A stretch of DNA of 64,000 nt from Chryseobacterium sp. MYb7 (GCF_002979455.1 NZ_PCOU01000017.1:1-64000), one strand, 5' to 3'. Counted from the stretch's first letter, positions 8,360 to 17,712 are shown. The notes: a model not told the origin generated them from the sequence alone. Numbers and translations are program-made.

Positions 8360-8926
8360 TTATTGAGCAGTTACCTTTACAAGCATTTCAATATCATCTT
8401 TCACAAAAACATCCTGCATAGTAGACTTATAAGCTACATCAAATTTTTGTCTGTCGAAAGAGAATTTGTTTGATACTAAACTTACTACCCCTTTGCTGTA
8501 AGAAATCTTAGCAGGGAAAGAGATTGGGCTTGTTTTTCCTTTTACAGTAAGGTTACCTGTTACAAGAGAGTTGTAAACTTTATCATTGTTTTTCTTTACT
8601 CCAGTAATTTTGAAGCTTGCAGTTGGGAATTTTTCAACTTCAAAGAAGTCACCATTCTTAAGGTGCCCGTTCAGTTTTTGTTGATATTCACCTGTAAGGT
8701 CAGTAGAGCTGATTGAAGTCATATCTAAAACGAAGCTTCCGCCTACCAATTGGTTTCCTTTCATCACCATGTCTCCAGACTTTACTTTTACAGTACCGTC
8801 GTGAGAACTAGCCTCAGATTTTGCTACTTTATATCCCCACCAGTGTACGTCAGACGCTACTACTTTTTTTGACTGTCCGAAAGCTAATCCACCAGCTAAA
8901 ACTGCTAATAAAAATATTTTTTTCAT
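8360..8926 (-). CDS. YceI family protein
   Basis: 188 residues, signal peptide MKKIFLLAVLAGGLAFGQ and a complete YceI barrel (SDVHWWGYKVAKSEASSHDG, then TGNLTVKGKTSPISFPAKI, ending VFVKDDIEMLVKVTAQ). Clear paralogue of the YceI gene just downstream, so a tandem duplication; it lacks that copy's basic tail. Periplasmic carrier of an amphiphilic ligand by family analogy. Preceded by a good -7 element (8957-8964). Confidence 0.9.
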   Translation of the reverse strand: MKKIFLLAVLAGGLAFGQSKKVVASDVHWWGYKVAKSEASSHDGTVKVKSGDMVMKGNQLVGGSFVLDMTSISSTDLTGEYQQKLNGHLKNGDFFEVEKFPTASFKITGVKKNNDKVYNSLVTGNLTVKGKTSPISFPAKISYSKGVVSLVSNKFSFDRQKFDVAYKSTMQDVFVKDDIEMLVKVTAQ

Positions 8927-8956
8927 TGAATAGAGTTGTTTACTTATTTAACGATA

Positions 8957-8964
8957 CAAATGTA
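8957..8964 (-). promoter_or_regulatory. -7 promoter element of the upstream YceI gene
   Basis: On the minus strand TACATTTG matches TAnnTTTG exactly, 31 nt before the start codon. No good -33 box was found. Confidence 0.5.
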
Positions 8965-9042
8965 AGTATCTTATTCAATAGATTTCATTGATGTATATCA
9001 ATAAAAATTATTATTTTCATGAATAATATCATCCCATAAAAA

Positions 9043-9064
9043 AACTCCGGGAAAATCCGGAGTT
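9043..9064 (-). terminator. terminator of glk
   Basis: AACTCCGG (9043-9050), 6-nt loop, CCGGAGTT (9057-9064), followed on the minus strand by a U-run. Located 5 nt past the glk stop. Confidence 0.8.
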
Positions 9065-9069
9065 GTATT

Positions 9070-10119
9070 TTATAGTTGGTAGTATGCTGTATAAAGTGCT
9101 ATACCATTTAATGCTGTATGATTTTGCTTGACCAGATAGATTGGAGTGCTTCTAAGCATTTCCTCCATTTTATCACTGATCTTGAACTTCTCATAGAATT
9201 TCGCCTTGTCTATATATTCTCTTACAATCTGAGGAATATCTCCGGCAATAAGCAACCCTCCTGTAGCTTTAAGCTTTAATGTAAGGTTATTGGCTTCTCT
9301 TGCCAGAAACTCAAGGAAAGTATCTAAAGCAATTTTGCAGATCAAAACATTTTCCTCTACAGCAGCTTTATATAATTCCTCTACAAAATTCCCTTGTGCA
9401 AGACGCTCTCCTAACCATTCCGGCTCAGGATGTCTTTTTACATCTCTTAAGAATCTGTATATATTGAATAATCCTGACTTCGAAAGTACATTTTCCCAGC
9501 TTACAATACCATAGATATTATTTAAAAACTGGTAAAACTCAACTTCTACGTTAGTTCTTGGTGAAAATTCTGAGTGTCCTCCTTCTGTTGCAAAAGGTCT
9601 CAGGTATTTTCCGTCAAAGAAATATCCGGCTTCCCCCAAACCATTTCCGGGAGCAAGAACCGCTACATTTCCTTTTTCAAGATGTCCGCTTGTATAAATA
9701 GCTTCAAGATCATTATCTTCAAGAAGAGCCATTCCGTAAGCAGAAGCTTCAAGGTCATTCAGCATGTCTACTTTCTCAAACCCGAAATCACGGGCATATT
9801 CAGCAACATCTAAATGCCAGCCCAACCTTACAGGACTACTTTTTCCGTCCAATACAGGACCCGGTACTGCCATCCCCAAACGTTTTACATTTTGCAGCTG
9901 ATTGTCCTGAATAAACTTCTTCAATATATCTGAAAAAGAAGCATATTCTTTGGTAGCATATGTATTTTGTACTTGTATCTCAAGACCTCCGTTCCCGGAA
10001 ACGAAATAGCCTAAGATTGTTATATCTTCACGGAGACTTGCCCCAATGATAGAAACATTATCATTATTACTGTTCTCTACTCCTGGTAAATAAAGTGGAA
10101 ATTTTGGATTCAGAATCAT
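9070..10119 (-). CDS. glk: glucokinase
   Basis: 349 residues from the start chosen here. Glk-family glucokinase (PF02685 type), ATP-dependent phosphorylation of glucose in the cytosol. Seen: LGMAVPGPVLDG (about 86), the catalytic-Asp segment DMLNDLEASAYGM (about 120), and APGNGLGEAGYFFDGKYLRPFATEGGHSEFSPR (about 155-187). The open frame extends 23 codons further upstream, but that part covers a promoter element TATATTTG (10135-10142), so ATG 10119 is preferred. Single gene with its own terminator. Confidence 0.85.
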   Translation of the reverse strand: MILNPKFPLYLPGVENSNNDNVSIIGASLREDITILGYFVSGNGGLEIQVQNTYATKEYASFSDILKKFIQDNQLQNVKRLGMAVPGPVLDGKSSPVRLGWHLDVAEYARDFGFEKVDMLNDLEASAYGMALLEDNDLEAIYTSGHLEKGNVAVLAPGNGLGEAGYFFDGKYLRPFATEGGHSEFSPRTNVEVEFYQFLNNIYGIVSWENVLSKSGLFNIYRFLRDVKRHPEPEWLGERLAQGNFVEELYKAAVEENVLICKIALDTFLEFLAREANNLTLKLKATGGLLIAGDIPQIVREYIDKAKFYEKFKISDKMEEMLRSTPIYLVKQNHTALNGIALYTAYYQL

Positions 10120-10134
10120 AACCTCAAATTTTAC

Positions 10135-10142
10135 CAAATATA
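10135..10142 (-). promoter_or_regulatory. -7 promoter element of glk
   Basis: TATATTTG on the minus strand, exact TAnnTTTG match, 15 nt before ATG 10119. It decides the glk start, because the longer frame would begin upstream of the promoter. Confidence 0.55.
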
Positions 10143-10177
10143 ATAATTGTTTTTGTAAATCCTGCACAGAACAAAAA

Positions 10178-10203
10178 AACCTTTCCACTTTCGTGAAAAG
10201 GTT
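10178..10203 (-). terminator. terminator of the outer-membrane protein gene
   Basis: AACCTTT-C-CAC (10178-10188) pairs with GTG-A-AAAGGTT (10193-10203) with one mismatch; the minus-strand transcript then runs into seven U. Confidence 0.65.
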
Positions 10204-10235
10204 TTGGTTAATAATTGTTTATATATTAAATCTAA

Positions 10236-10799
10236 CTACTTTCCTAATGGAATATTGTAACCGAATCCTACACCGATATTCCCCACATTATAGTCCTGAC
10301 CTGGCAAATCTCCCTTCGTTCCTACAAAAACCTTTTGGTATTGTACGAAGAAATTCCAGTCTCTGTTGTGGTATCCGATCTCCGGTTTGATGTAAAAACC
10401 TCCGTTTGCTCTTTCGACATTGGTATTTGAAGCAACTGTTTTATCTCCAACCAGCAATCCGTATCCTAAATCAGTTCCGAAATAGAAACCTGTTTGTTTT
10501 GGATAAATTCTGATTAAAGCCGCTACAGGAACTACTCCTACATCATTATTTTTATATCCGTTGTTCTCTTTTCCAAAATAGTGAGTATATCCGGATGCGA
10601 TACCTAGTCCAAATCCTGGTGTAATCAGGTTCTGGTAAGCTACATCCACTCCTACTGCTGCAGAAAGATTATCTGAGGGAACTGCTAAACCAACATTTGC
10701 GCCTACTTTAATCATATTATTCATCTGAGAACTTTGGGCACTTGCTATACCTGCTGTTAAAATACCAGCCAGTACTATTGCTTGTTTAAACATTTTCAT
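10236..10799 (-). CDS. small outer-membrane beta-barrel protein
   Basis: 187 residues. Signal peptide MKMFKQAIVLAGILTAGIASAQ, then alternating strands rich in Gly/Tyr/Asn (GFGLGIASGYTHYFG, GFYFGTDLGYGLLVG, DWNFFVQYQKVF) ending in a final strand GVGFGYNIPLGK. Typical of the 8-stranded porin-family/OmpA-barrel-like proteins of flavobacteria. No periplasmic OmpA domain. Function unknown; the upstream region contains a sigma-54-like motif rather than the usual TAnnTTTG box. Confidence 0.82.
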   Translation of the reverse strand: MKMFKQAIVLAGILTAGIASAQSSQMNNMIKVGANVGLAVPSDNLSAAVGVDVAYQNLITPGFGLGIASGYTHYFGKENNGYKNNDVGVVPVAALIRIYPKQTGFYFGTDLGYGLLVGDKTVASNTNVERANGGFYIKPEIGYHNRDWNFFVQYQKVFVGTKGDLPGQDYNVGNIGVGFGYNIPLGK

Positions 10800-10833
10800 A
10801 ACTCTAATTTTTAAATTTTACTAAACAAGAGGA

Positions 10834-10849
10834 TGTAAAAATCATGCCA
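10834..10849 (-). promoter_or_regulatory. sigma-54-like promoter motif
   Basis: On the minus strand TGGCATGATTTTTACA resembles the -24/-12 consensus TGGCAC-N5-TTGCA with the correct 10 nt between GG and the -12 pair, but the -12 G is replaced by A. It lies 35 nt before the barrel protein start. Tentative. Confidence 0.35.
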
Positions 10850-11143
10850 AGCAAGGGTTTTTCTTCAACTTTAACACTCAAAAAATCCATAAAATAATGA
10901 TTACCAATATATTAATTTTAACAAAATTTAAATGTTTGTTTAACAAAAATTATCAAAAAAGTGATAGTAAAAAGTGAATTAAGGAGGAAATGAAGTCGGG
11001 GGTTGGAAGAAATATACTTCTATAAAACCAATTCTATTTCTATGATACAAAACTTTTTGCCTTTAGCCTCAAGCTTCCCGCTTCCTGCCTCCAGCCCTCT
11101 CTACAATATTAACAAACCTTAACCCTTTTATTATTTTAACCTT
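10850..11143. other. intergenic region with a C-rich low-complexity tract
   Basis: Between the barrel gene and the DUF1800 gene. The sequence is AT-rich with no gene seen. Around 11060-11101 there is a pyrimidine-rich tract made of short related words (AGCCTC, CCCGCTTCC, TGCCTCC, AGCCCTC), similar in style to other tracts in this window at 24962, 30055 and 31636. Confidence 0.5.
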
Positions 11144-11151
11144 TATCTTTG
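11144..11151 (+). promoter_or_regulatory. -7 promoter element of the DUF1800 gene
   Basis: TATCTTTG, exact TAnnTTTG match. The TTG inside it would be read as a start codon of the longest frame, so the true start must be the ATG pair at 11179/11182. Confidence 0.55.
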
Positions 11152-11178
11152 AAATCCATCAAAAAAATAAATTCTCCC

Positions 11179-12561
11179 ATGATGGCTGATTCATTATTAA
11201 AAAACAAGCATCTTCTTTGGCGCGCAGGATTTGGTGTTGGAGTTAATCAAATTGACGATTTGAAAAATAAAAACATTAAAACGTTAATGAATGAATTATT
11301 GAAAGAAGGCGGTTTCAAAGAAATTGCTTATGATACTCCAGATCCTGATTTGGCAGCAGATTATATGAACAGTACAGCTCCTGCTGAAAAGAGGAAAAAA
11401 ATGCAGCGGATCAACAGGGAACAAAACAACGAACTGAATCTGAATTTCCTGAACTCCATCGTTAACAGTAAGGAACAGATGAGAGAAAAGATGGCATTTT
11501 TCTGGCATGGACATTTTGCATCAAGAGTACAAAATCCAAGGTTTAACAAACAGCTTTTAAATACGATCAGGAAAAATGCACTGGGAAATTTCAAAGATCT
11601 GCTTTTTGAGGTAAGCCAGTCGCCGGCGATGCTTAATTTTTTGAATAATCAACAGAATAAAAAGGATCATCCTAATGAAAATTTCGCCCGTGAAGTCATG
11701 GAATTATTTACCATGGGCAGAGGAAATTACACGGAAAAAGATGTACGAGAAGGTGCCAGAGCCTTTACGGGATGGAGCTATGATAAGGAAGGGAATTTTA
11801 AAGGAAGAAAAAACCTCCATGATGAAGGAAGTAAAACTTTTTTAGGAAAAACAGGCAACTTTGATGGAAGCGATGTACTCAATATTATTCTTGAGCAAAA
11901 GACTACGGCACAATTCATTACTACTAAGATTTACAAATTCTTCGTTAATGAAAAGCCAGATCAGGAGATTGTCAGTAAGCTCAGTACCAATTTCTACAAT
12001 TCCGGATATGACATCAAGAAATTGATGACTGAGATATTTTCCAGTTCATGGTTTTATGATCAAAAGAATATAGGAAACCGTATAAAGTCCCCTGTAGAAC
12101 TGATGGCAGGTATCATGAGAATTCTTCCTATGCAAATTCAGAATCCTGAAAACCTTATCGTTTATCAGAAGTTATTAGGGCAAATGCTGCTGTATCCACC
12201 CAATGTAGCTGGATGGCCTAACGGAAAATCATGGATTGACAGCTCTACTCTGATGCTTAGGCTTCAGGTACCACAGATATGGTCCGGGCTTCGCCCTTTG
12301 GAATACAGTCCCCGACAGGATGATGACATAGACATGGGAATGAAATCCCGTGAAACAGCTTTAAATAAAAACTTTAAAAACCCGAATATTACCATCGACT
12401 GGGATCGTATAGAAAAGCTTTTCGCTAATAAAAACTGTGAAGACTATCTTCTGCAAAATACGCAAAGCCTGGATATGAGCTCTGTAAAGAACTTTTCTGA
12501 CAAGAGCATAAAAATGAATGTCATCAACCTGATGTCTACCCCGGAATACCAGTTGATGTAG
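11179..12561 (+). CDS. DUF1800 family protein
   Basis: 460 residues from ATG 11179 (a second ATG follows at once). DUF1800 signature stretches include HLLWRAGFG near the start, KMAFFWHGHFA (about 115), ENFAREVMELFTMGRGNYTEKDVREGARAFTGW (about 175-207) and LGQMLLYPPNVAGWPNGKSWIDS (about 335). The family is regularly encoded next to DUF1501 proteins, as here. Biochemical role unknown; no signal peptide seen. The longer frame with TTG at 11149 is rejected because that TTG is part of the promoter box. Confidence 0.85.
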   Translation: MMADSLLKNKHLLWRAGFGVGVNQIDDLKNKNIKTLMNELLKEGGFKEIAYDTPDPDLAADYMNSTAPAEKRKKMQRINREQNNELNLNFLNSIVNSKEQMREKMAFFWHGHFASRVQNPRFNKQLLNTIRKNALGNFKDLLFEVSQSPAMLNFLNNQQNKKDHPNENFAREVMELFTMGRGNYTEKDVREGARAFTGWSYDKEGNFKGRKNLHDEGSKTFLGKTGNFDGSDVLNIILEQKTTAQFITTKIYKFFVNEKPDQEIVSKLSTNFYNSGYDIKKLMTEIFSSSWFYDQKNIGNRIKSPVELMAGIMRILPMQIQNPENLIVYQKLLGQMLLYPPNVAGWPNGKSWIDSSTLMLRLQVPQIWSGLRPLEYSPRQDDDIDMGMKSRETALNKNFKNPNITIDWDRIEKLFANKNCEDYLLQNTQSLDMSSVKNFSDKSIKMNVINLMSTPEYQLM

Positions 12562-12739
12562 GTTGCAGTTTTTAGGTAGCAGGTTGCAGGTAATAGCTGT
12601 CAAAATATAGCTTAATTGCCATTTATTTATCTTTTACCAGTATAAAAATAATTGCCAGTAAAAATGTCGTCCAGCCCTACTACCAGCAACCTATAACCTG
12701 CTACCTATCATCTATTACCTGCTACCTAAAACCTTCACC
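12562..12739. repeat. low-complexity inverted repeat between the DUF1800 and DUF1501 genes
   Basis: The left arm (about 12562-12596) is built from GGTTGCAG / AGGTAGCAGG / TTGCAGGTAATAG; the right arm (about 12684-12735) carries the complementary words CAGCAACCT, ACCTGCTACCT (twice) and CTATTACCTGCTACCT. The arms could form a large imperfect stem around an AT-rich 90-nt centre. It lies inside a probable operon. Confidence 0.6.
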
Positions 12740-12753
12740 TTAAAAACAAAATT

Positions 12754-13938
12754 ATGTTAATCAAAAGAAGAGAATTCCTTAAAATAAGTTCACTAGCCAC
12801 CGCTTCTATGCTGATGCCGAATTTTTTAAAAGCCATGACACTGGATGAGGCTCTGAATCCTAATCAAAATATTCTGGTAGTTCTTCAGTTTACAGGAGGA
12901 AATGATGGTTTGAATACGATTATTCCCGCTAAAAATGATATTTACTTCAGGGAAAGGAAGACACTAGCCATTCAGGATTCTATGCCGCTGACAGATGAGG
13001 CAGGAATTAATCCGTCACTCTCCTATTTTAAAGAACTTTTTGATAATGGGGAGCTTTCCGTGATGAATAATGTAGGCTATCCTAATCCGGACAAATCTCA
13101 TTTCCGAAGCATGGATATCTGGCAATCAGCAAGCAGAAGCGATCAGTTTCTGGAAACGGGCTGGCTGGGGCGTTTTCTGGATGAAGAATGCTATCGTTGC
13201 GATCATCCAACTCAGGCGTTGGAAGTAGACGATATGCTAAGTCTTGCCTTAAAAGGTGAAAATAATAAAGCTTTCGCCTTTAAAGATCCTAAAAGACTTT
13301 ATCAAACCAGTCAGGAAAAATATTTTAAATCTCTCTACGACCATCATCATGATGATGAAACAGTGTCTTATCTTTATCAGACTTTAGGTTCTACCATCAA
13401 TAATGCCGGTTATATTTTTGAAAAAAGCAAAGCGAAAAAGACGGAACAGGTTTACCCCAATTCTCAGCTAGGAAAAGACTTTAAAACAGTAGCTTCTTTG
13501 ATTAAATCTGACATCAATACCCAGGTGTATTATCTTTCTGTAGGAAGTTTTGATACGCATGTTAACCAGAATGACAGACAGAAAAAGCTATTCGATGATA
13601 TCAATGAATCGGTAAAATCATTTGTGGCTGATATGAAAAGTAATGGACTTTTCAAAAATATACTATTAATGACATTTTCAGAGTTTGGCCGTCGTGTAGC
13701 ACAAAATGCAAGCAACGGAACAGATCACGGAACAGCCAACCAGATGTTCTTTATCAGTGGAAACCTTAAGAGAAAAGGCATACTGAATGCACTTCCTGAT
13801 CTACAAAATCTGAATGAAGGCGATCTTATTTACAAAGAAGATTTCAGAAAAGTATATGCTACCATTCTAAAAAACTGGCTCAAAGCGGATTCCTCCAAGG
13901 TATTGGGCTGGAAAGATGGGATTTATGATTTTGTATAG
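12754..13938 (+). CDS. DUF1501 family protein (Tat signal-like)
   Basis: 394 residues. The N-terminus MLIKRREFLKISSLATASML resembles a twin-arginine signal (KRREFLK), so export through Tat is likely. DUF1501 features: VVLQFTGGNDGLNTIIP (about 43-59, sulfatase/alkaline-phosphatase-like metal region), NNVGYPNPDKSHFRSMDIWQSAS, then VGSFDTHVNQ (about 265) and LMTFSEFGRRVAQNASNGTDHGTANQMF (about 307-334), which supplies Glu, Asp and His ligands. Usually paired with DUF1800, as here, and thought to act together on an exported substrate; the reaction is not known. Confidence 0.87.
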   Translation: MLIKRREFLKISSLATASMLMPNFLKAMTLDEALNPNQNILVVLQFTGGNDGLNTIIPAKNDIYFRERKTLAIQDSMPLTDEAGINPSLSYFKELFDNGELSVMNNVGYPNPDKSHFRSMDIWQSASRSDQFLETGWLGRFLDEECYRCDHPTQALEVDDMLSLALKGENNKAFAFKDPKRLYQTSQEKYFKSLYDHHHDDETVSYLYQTLGSTINNAGYIFEKSKAKKTEQVYPNSQLGKDFKTVASLIKSDINTQVYYLSVGSFDTHVNQNDRQKKLFDDINESVKSFVADMKSNGLFKNILLMTFSEFGRRVAQNASNGTDHGTANQMFFISGNLKRKGILNALPDLQNLNEGDLIYKEDFRKVYATILKNWLKADSSKVLGWKDGIYDFV

Positions 13939-13976
13939 GGAAACTTTAATTTAAACAATGAATAATAAATATGTTT

Positions 13977-14157
13977 AGATTCCTGCGGAATGACACAATT
14001 GGAATGATAGCTTATCCATACAGTTTGTCATTCCGTAGGAATCCAGCCTTCTTTAACCATAAAAAATGTAACTCTAACCAATGCCTGAACTGAAGACGTG
14101 AAAATTCCCCTCCCTTGGAGGGGTGGCGAAATTCAAAGAATTTTTGACGGGGGTGGC
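13977..14157 (+). repeat. composite dispersed repeat, copy 1
   Basis: Left part: an inverted pair built on ATTCCTGCGGAATGAC and CATTCCGTAGGAATCCAG, about 40 nt apart. Right part: a segment with CCCCTCCCTTGGAGGGG followed by GCGAAATTCAAAGAATTTTTGACGGGGGTGG. A second copy with the same order of parts lies inverted at 43703-43914. It contains no reading frame and behaves like a REP- or MITE-type element. Confidence 0.8.
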
Positions 14158-14190
14158 CAAAATAACATTTCCTTTAACACTCATCAACAA

Positions 14191-14227
14191 AAAAAGAGAC
14201 TGTACATACTCATGTCAGTCTCTTTTT
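14191..14227. terminator. terminator hairpin
   Basis: AAAAAGAGACTG (14191-14202) and CAGTCTCTTTTT (14216-14227), a perfect 12-bp stem usable from either strand; it lies 29 nt past the stop of the small minus-strand gene. Confidence 0.8.
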
Positions 14228-14256
14228 AATAATTTTAAATTTTAACTACTTTACGT

Positions 14257-14394
14257 TTAAGCCGTAATCTGCTTTGGTTCTTTTTCTGTCTGATCTTCTT
14301 TTTTATCAAGTTTCTCAGATATTTTTTTAACAATATATTCTATCGCTATGGGTGCTAGGATCGCAATTAATGCTTTAAATATTCTTGATTTCAT
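14257..14394 (-). CDS. 45-residue cationic, amphipathic small protein
   Basis: A short frame begins MKSRIFKALIAILAPIAIEY and continues with a Lys/Glu-rich helical tail (VKKISEKLDKKEDQTEKEPK) ending QITA. The first half would be a hydrophobic helix, the second a charged helix, so membrane association is likely. It has its own terminator and sits in a gap of 560 nt with no other gene. I do not recognise a family. Shape recalls small membrane-active or holin/toxin-like peptides, but that is only a resemblance. Confidence 0.6.
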   Translation of the reverse strand: MKSRIFKALIAILAPIAIEYIVKKISEKLDKKEDQTEKEPKQITA

Positions 14395-14500
14395 AATTAA
14401 CTTGGTATTATTGGTTTATTAATACAATTTCCAAGCCAAGATAAAATAAGAAAATAAAATATTTCCTGTAATCCTTTACTGGTAATGCTTTTAAAACAGT

Positions 14501-15520
14501 TTAGTTTTCATCAGGAACAATCAGATTCTGATAATTTTTGCTTCCTGTTTTAAATTTCTCTTCCATTTTAATTCTTAATTTACGGGGTTTATGAACAATT
14601 AAACTGTCACCAAATCCAAGCAGCAGTCTTTCTAATTCAAAATTGATCTGAACACATATTTTAAAAAGAGTTCCGTTATCATCTTCTCTTATAATTTCCT
14701 GACTTTTATGCAGCGGCTTGGTTTTTACATAAGGAGCATTTCCTGCATCTACCCAAAAAACTACATTTCTTGGATCCATTGATTCTGCAACGGTTACTCC
14801 TACAATATCTTTAAAGTATTCATCTCCATCCAGATCTTTGTCAATATACTGAAGACTTTCATCTGTTTCAATACTTTCCATTCTGTCCAATGCCAGATTG
14901 TACATTTTCTGTTTGTAAAGACAGATCAGAAACCAACGGTTGTTGAACTCCTTCAATAGCTGTGGATGTACCGTAAAAATATTGGATTCTCTTGCTGTAA
15001 AGCTTTTGTAGAGAATCTTCAGTACTCTTTTATTCGCGATACTTTCATACAGAATATCAATATGCTCCAAGCCTTTCAACTGTTCATTTTTATCTAAATG
15101 AATAATCGATTTCTGACTGGTTGAGTGAATTGAATCTTCCAGCTTCTGGATCACCCCATTCATCTCCTTGAACATGGAAAAGTCTTTGAACTGTTTGAGA
15201 ATCTGAACGGCATTATTCATCGCCTTCAGATCACTATCATTCACAGAGATGTTATGAATACTGTATTCAGGATCACTGTAACGATAGTATTTTCTTTCGT
15301 AGACTTCAATAGGAGCTTCATATCCGAATTTTTCACTCCGCATATTCTGAAGATCAAGCTGAACCGTCCGCTTGCTTACAAAAGATTCTTTTCCTTCAAA
15401 TTCAAATAATGCTTCCGAACATTCATCAATGAGATCTTCAAGGGTATATTTTCTGTATTTGTTTTTAAGGCACTTATCCAATGTTTTATACCGGATGAGT
15501 GCATTTTTATTAGATGACAT
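14501..15520 (-). CDS. WYL-domain transcriptional regulator
   Basis: 339 residues. N-terminal winged-helix region (RYKTLDKCLKNKYRKYTLEDLIDEC... KRTVQLDLQNMR, about 8-65) and a central WYL domain (HIDILYESIANKRVLKILYKSF..., HPQLLKEFNNRWFLICLYK, about 150-205), then a C-terminal WCX-like part. WYL domains sense ligands, probably nucleic-acid derived, and often govern defence or RNA-repair loci. It lies 57 nt behind the HopJ-like gene, both divergent from rtcB; the inverted repeat in the rtcB promoter, repeated at the 25090 gene, is a candidate binding site (inference). Confidence 0.87.
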   Translation of the reverse strand: MSSNKNALIRYKTLDKCLKNKYRKYTLEDLIDECSEALFEFEGKESFVSKRTVQLDLQNMRSEKFGYEAPIEVYERKYYRYSDPEYSIHNISVNDSDLKAMNNAVQILKQFKDFSMFKEMNGVIQKLEDSIHSTSQKSIIHLDKNEQLKGLEHIDILYESIANKRVLKILYKSFTARESNIFTVHPQLLKEFNNRWFLICLYKQKMYNLALDRMESIETDESLQYIDKDLDGDEYFKDIVGVTVAESMDPRNVVFWVDAGNAPYVKTKPLHKSQEIIREDDNGTLFKICVQINFELERLLLGFGDSLIVHKPRKLRIKMEEKFKTGSKNYQNLIVPDEN

Positions 15521-15577
15521 TCCTTAGTGTTTAATGATTTGGTGTTTTTATAGGCAAGTTTACTTTTGTTCTTGAAA

Positions 15578-15913
15578 TTATTTCTCTTTCAAAGCATTTT
15601 CGTCAAAAGTAATCCCTTCCCAACCAGATTTCATAAAGTTTCGAATATTCTGATGATCAGTTCCATTCGGGTTTTTCAAAACATCTTCTCTGTAAAACTC
15701 ACCAAAAAGCCAAAGTGTTTCTTCTTTTGTCAGATCCTGAATGCTTGCGAAGCTGAACACTTTACAAGAGCCGTTATTCTGTCCTGCCTGATTGGTCGTA
15801 TCACCATTTTGAAAAGCGGTAGGGGTAAATTCGTAATTTTCATCAATGTGAGCAATCACATCATTGAACTGGATCGTTTCCGGGAAATGTTTTAATTGTT
15901 CTAATAATACCAT
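15578..15913 (-). CDS. HopJ family protein
   Basis: 111 residues, matching the HopJ type III effector family (PF08888) in length and content: FPETIQFNDVIAHIDENYEFTPTAFQNG (about 10-38), SCKVFSFASIQDLTKEETLWLFGEFYREDVLKNP, and the closing DHQNIRNFMKSGWEGI. Despite the name, this family is common in free-living bacteria without type III secretion and its function is unknown. No signal peptide. Encoded between rtcB (divergent) and the WYL regulator gene (same strand). Confidence 0.82.
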   Translation of the reverse strand: MVLLEQLKHFPETIQFNDVIAHIDENYEFTPTAFQNGDTTNQAGQNNGSCKVFSFASIQDLTKEETLWLFGEFYREDVLKNPNGTDHQNIRNFMKSGWEGITFDENALKEK

Positions 15914-16017
15914 GAGCCTTGTTTTTTTTAAATTATATATTGCTTTTACGAATCTGTAAATCTACTTTTTCGTATTTCTGATAAACTTTTTGTAAAAATA
16001 ATTAAAATTTCTTTACC

Positions 16018-16053
16018 TACGCAAAACTATTGCGCAATAAGGGTATTACTTTG
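16018..16053 (+). promoter_or_regulatory. rtcB promoter with inverted-repeat operator
   Basis: TACGCAA (16018-16024), 5 nt, TTGCGCA (16030-16036), 9 nt, then TTACTTTG (16046-16053, near TAnnTTTG). The arms are complementary except at one position. The same operator with the same 9-nt spacing to TTACTTTG lies before the nucleotidyltransferase gene at 25090. The operator covers the -33 region, so a bound regulator would influence initiation directly. Confidence 0.65.
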
Positions 16054-16067
16054 CCTCATCAAAATGA

Positions 16068-17456
<1,389 letters not shown>

Positions 17457-17486
17457 TTTTAATTATTTAAATCTTGATTATAATCA

Positions 17487-17577
17487 AAACCTTATAGGTT
17501 TTTGAAACCTATAAGGTTTAATAAAAATATTAAAAAACTAATAACTCAACCTTACAGGTGTAAAAGCCTATAAGGTT
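17487..17577. repeat. two AACCTTATAGGTT-type palindromes after rtcB
   Basis: First hairpin: AAACCTTATAGGTTT (17487-17501), TTG, AAACCTATAAGGTTT (17505-17519), perfect 15 bp. Second: AACCTTACAGG (17548-17558) with CCTATAAGGTT (17567-17577), one mismatch. They can end rtcB transcription, and the shared core suggests copies of one small palindromic element. Confidence 0.7.
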
Positions 17578-17601
17578 CATGAAAACTAAATTATAACGGC
17601 A

Positions 17602-17712
17602 GGGGCAGTAGCTCAGATGGTTAGAGCAACAAAATTACTTTTCGCTGCAGGCAACTAAAGTTCCTATGAATCCCAATTGTGTGTCACAGGTTCGAGTCCT
17701 GTCTGCTCCTCA
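17602..17712 (+). ncRNA. tRNA-like RNA with a Y-stem-like arm in place of the anticodon arm
   Basis: Acceptor stem GGGGCAG (17602-17608) pairs with CTGCTCC (17703-17709); TA joins a D-arm GCTC/GAGC (17611-17627) with GG in its loop; the T-arm is ACAGG-TTCGAGT-CCTGT (17686-17702). There is no anticodon arm: positions 17629-17682 hold a longer stem. ACAAAATT/AATTGTGT closes it (7 of 8 pairs), then ACTTT/AAAGT, an unequal internal loop (C against AAC) and GCT/GGC with a GCA loop, with TCCTAT unpaired. The same modules recur in the next three hairpins. Bacterial Y RNAs of the YrlA type mimic tRNA and are encoded beside rsr and rtcB; this looks like such an RNA. No CCA is encoded. Confidence 0.75.

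Noticed and set aside
17602..17712. Ordinary tRNA gene with an intron
   Set aside because: No 7-nt anticodon loop can be assembled by excising a continuous insert cleanly, and the inserted stem is shared with the three hairpins downstream, so a tRNA-mimic RNA fits better.
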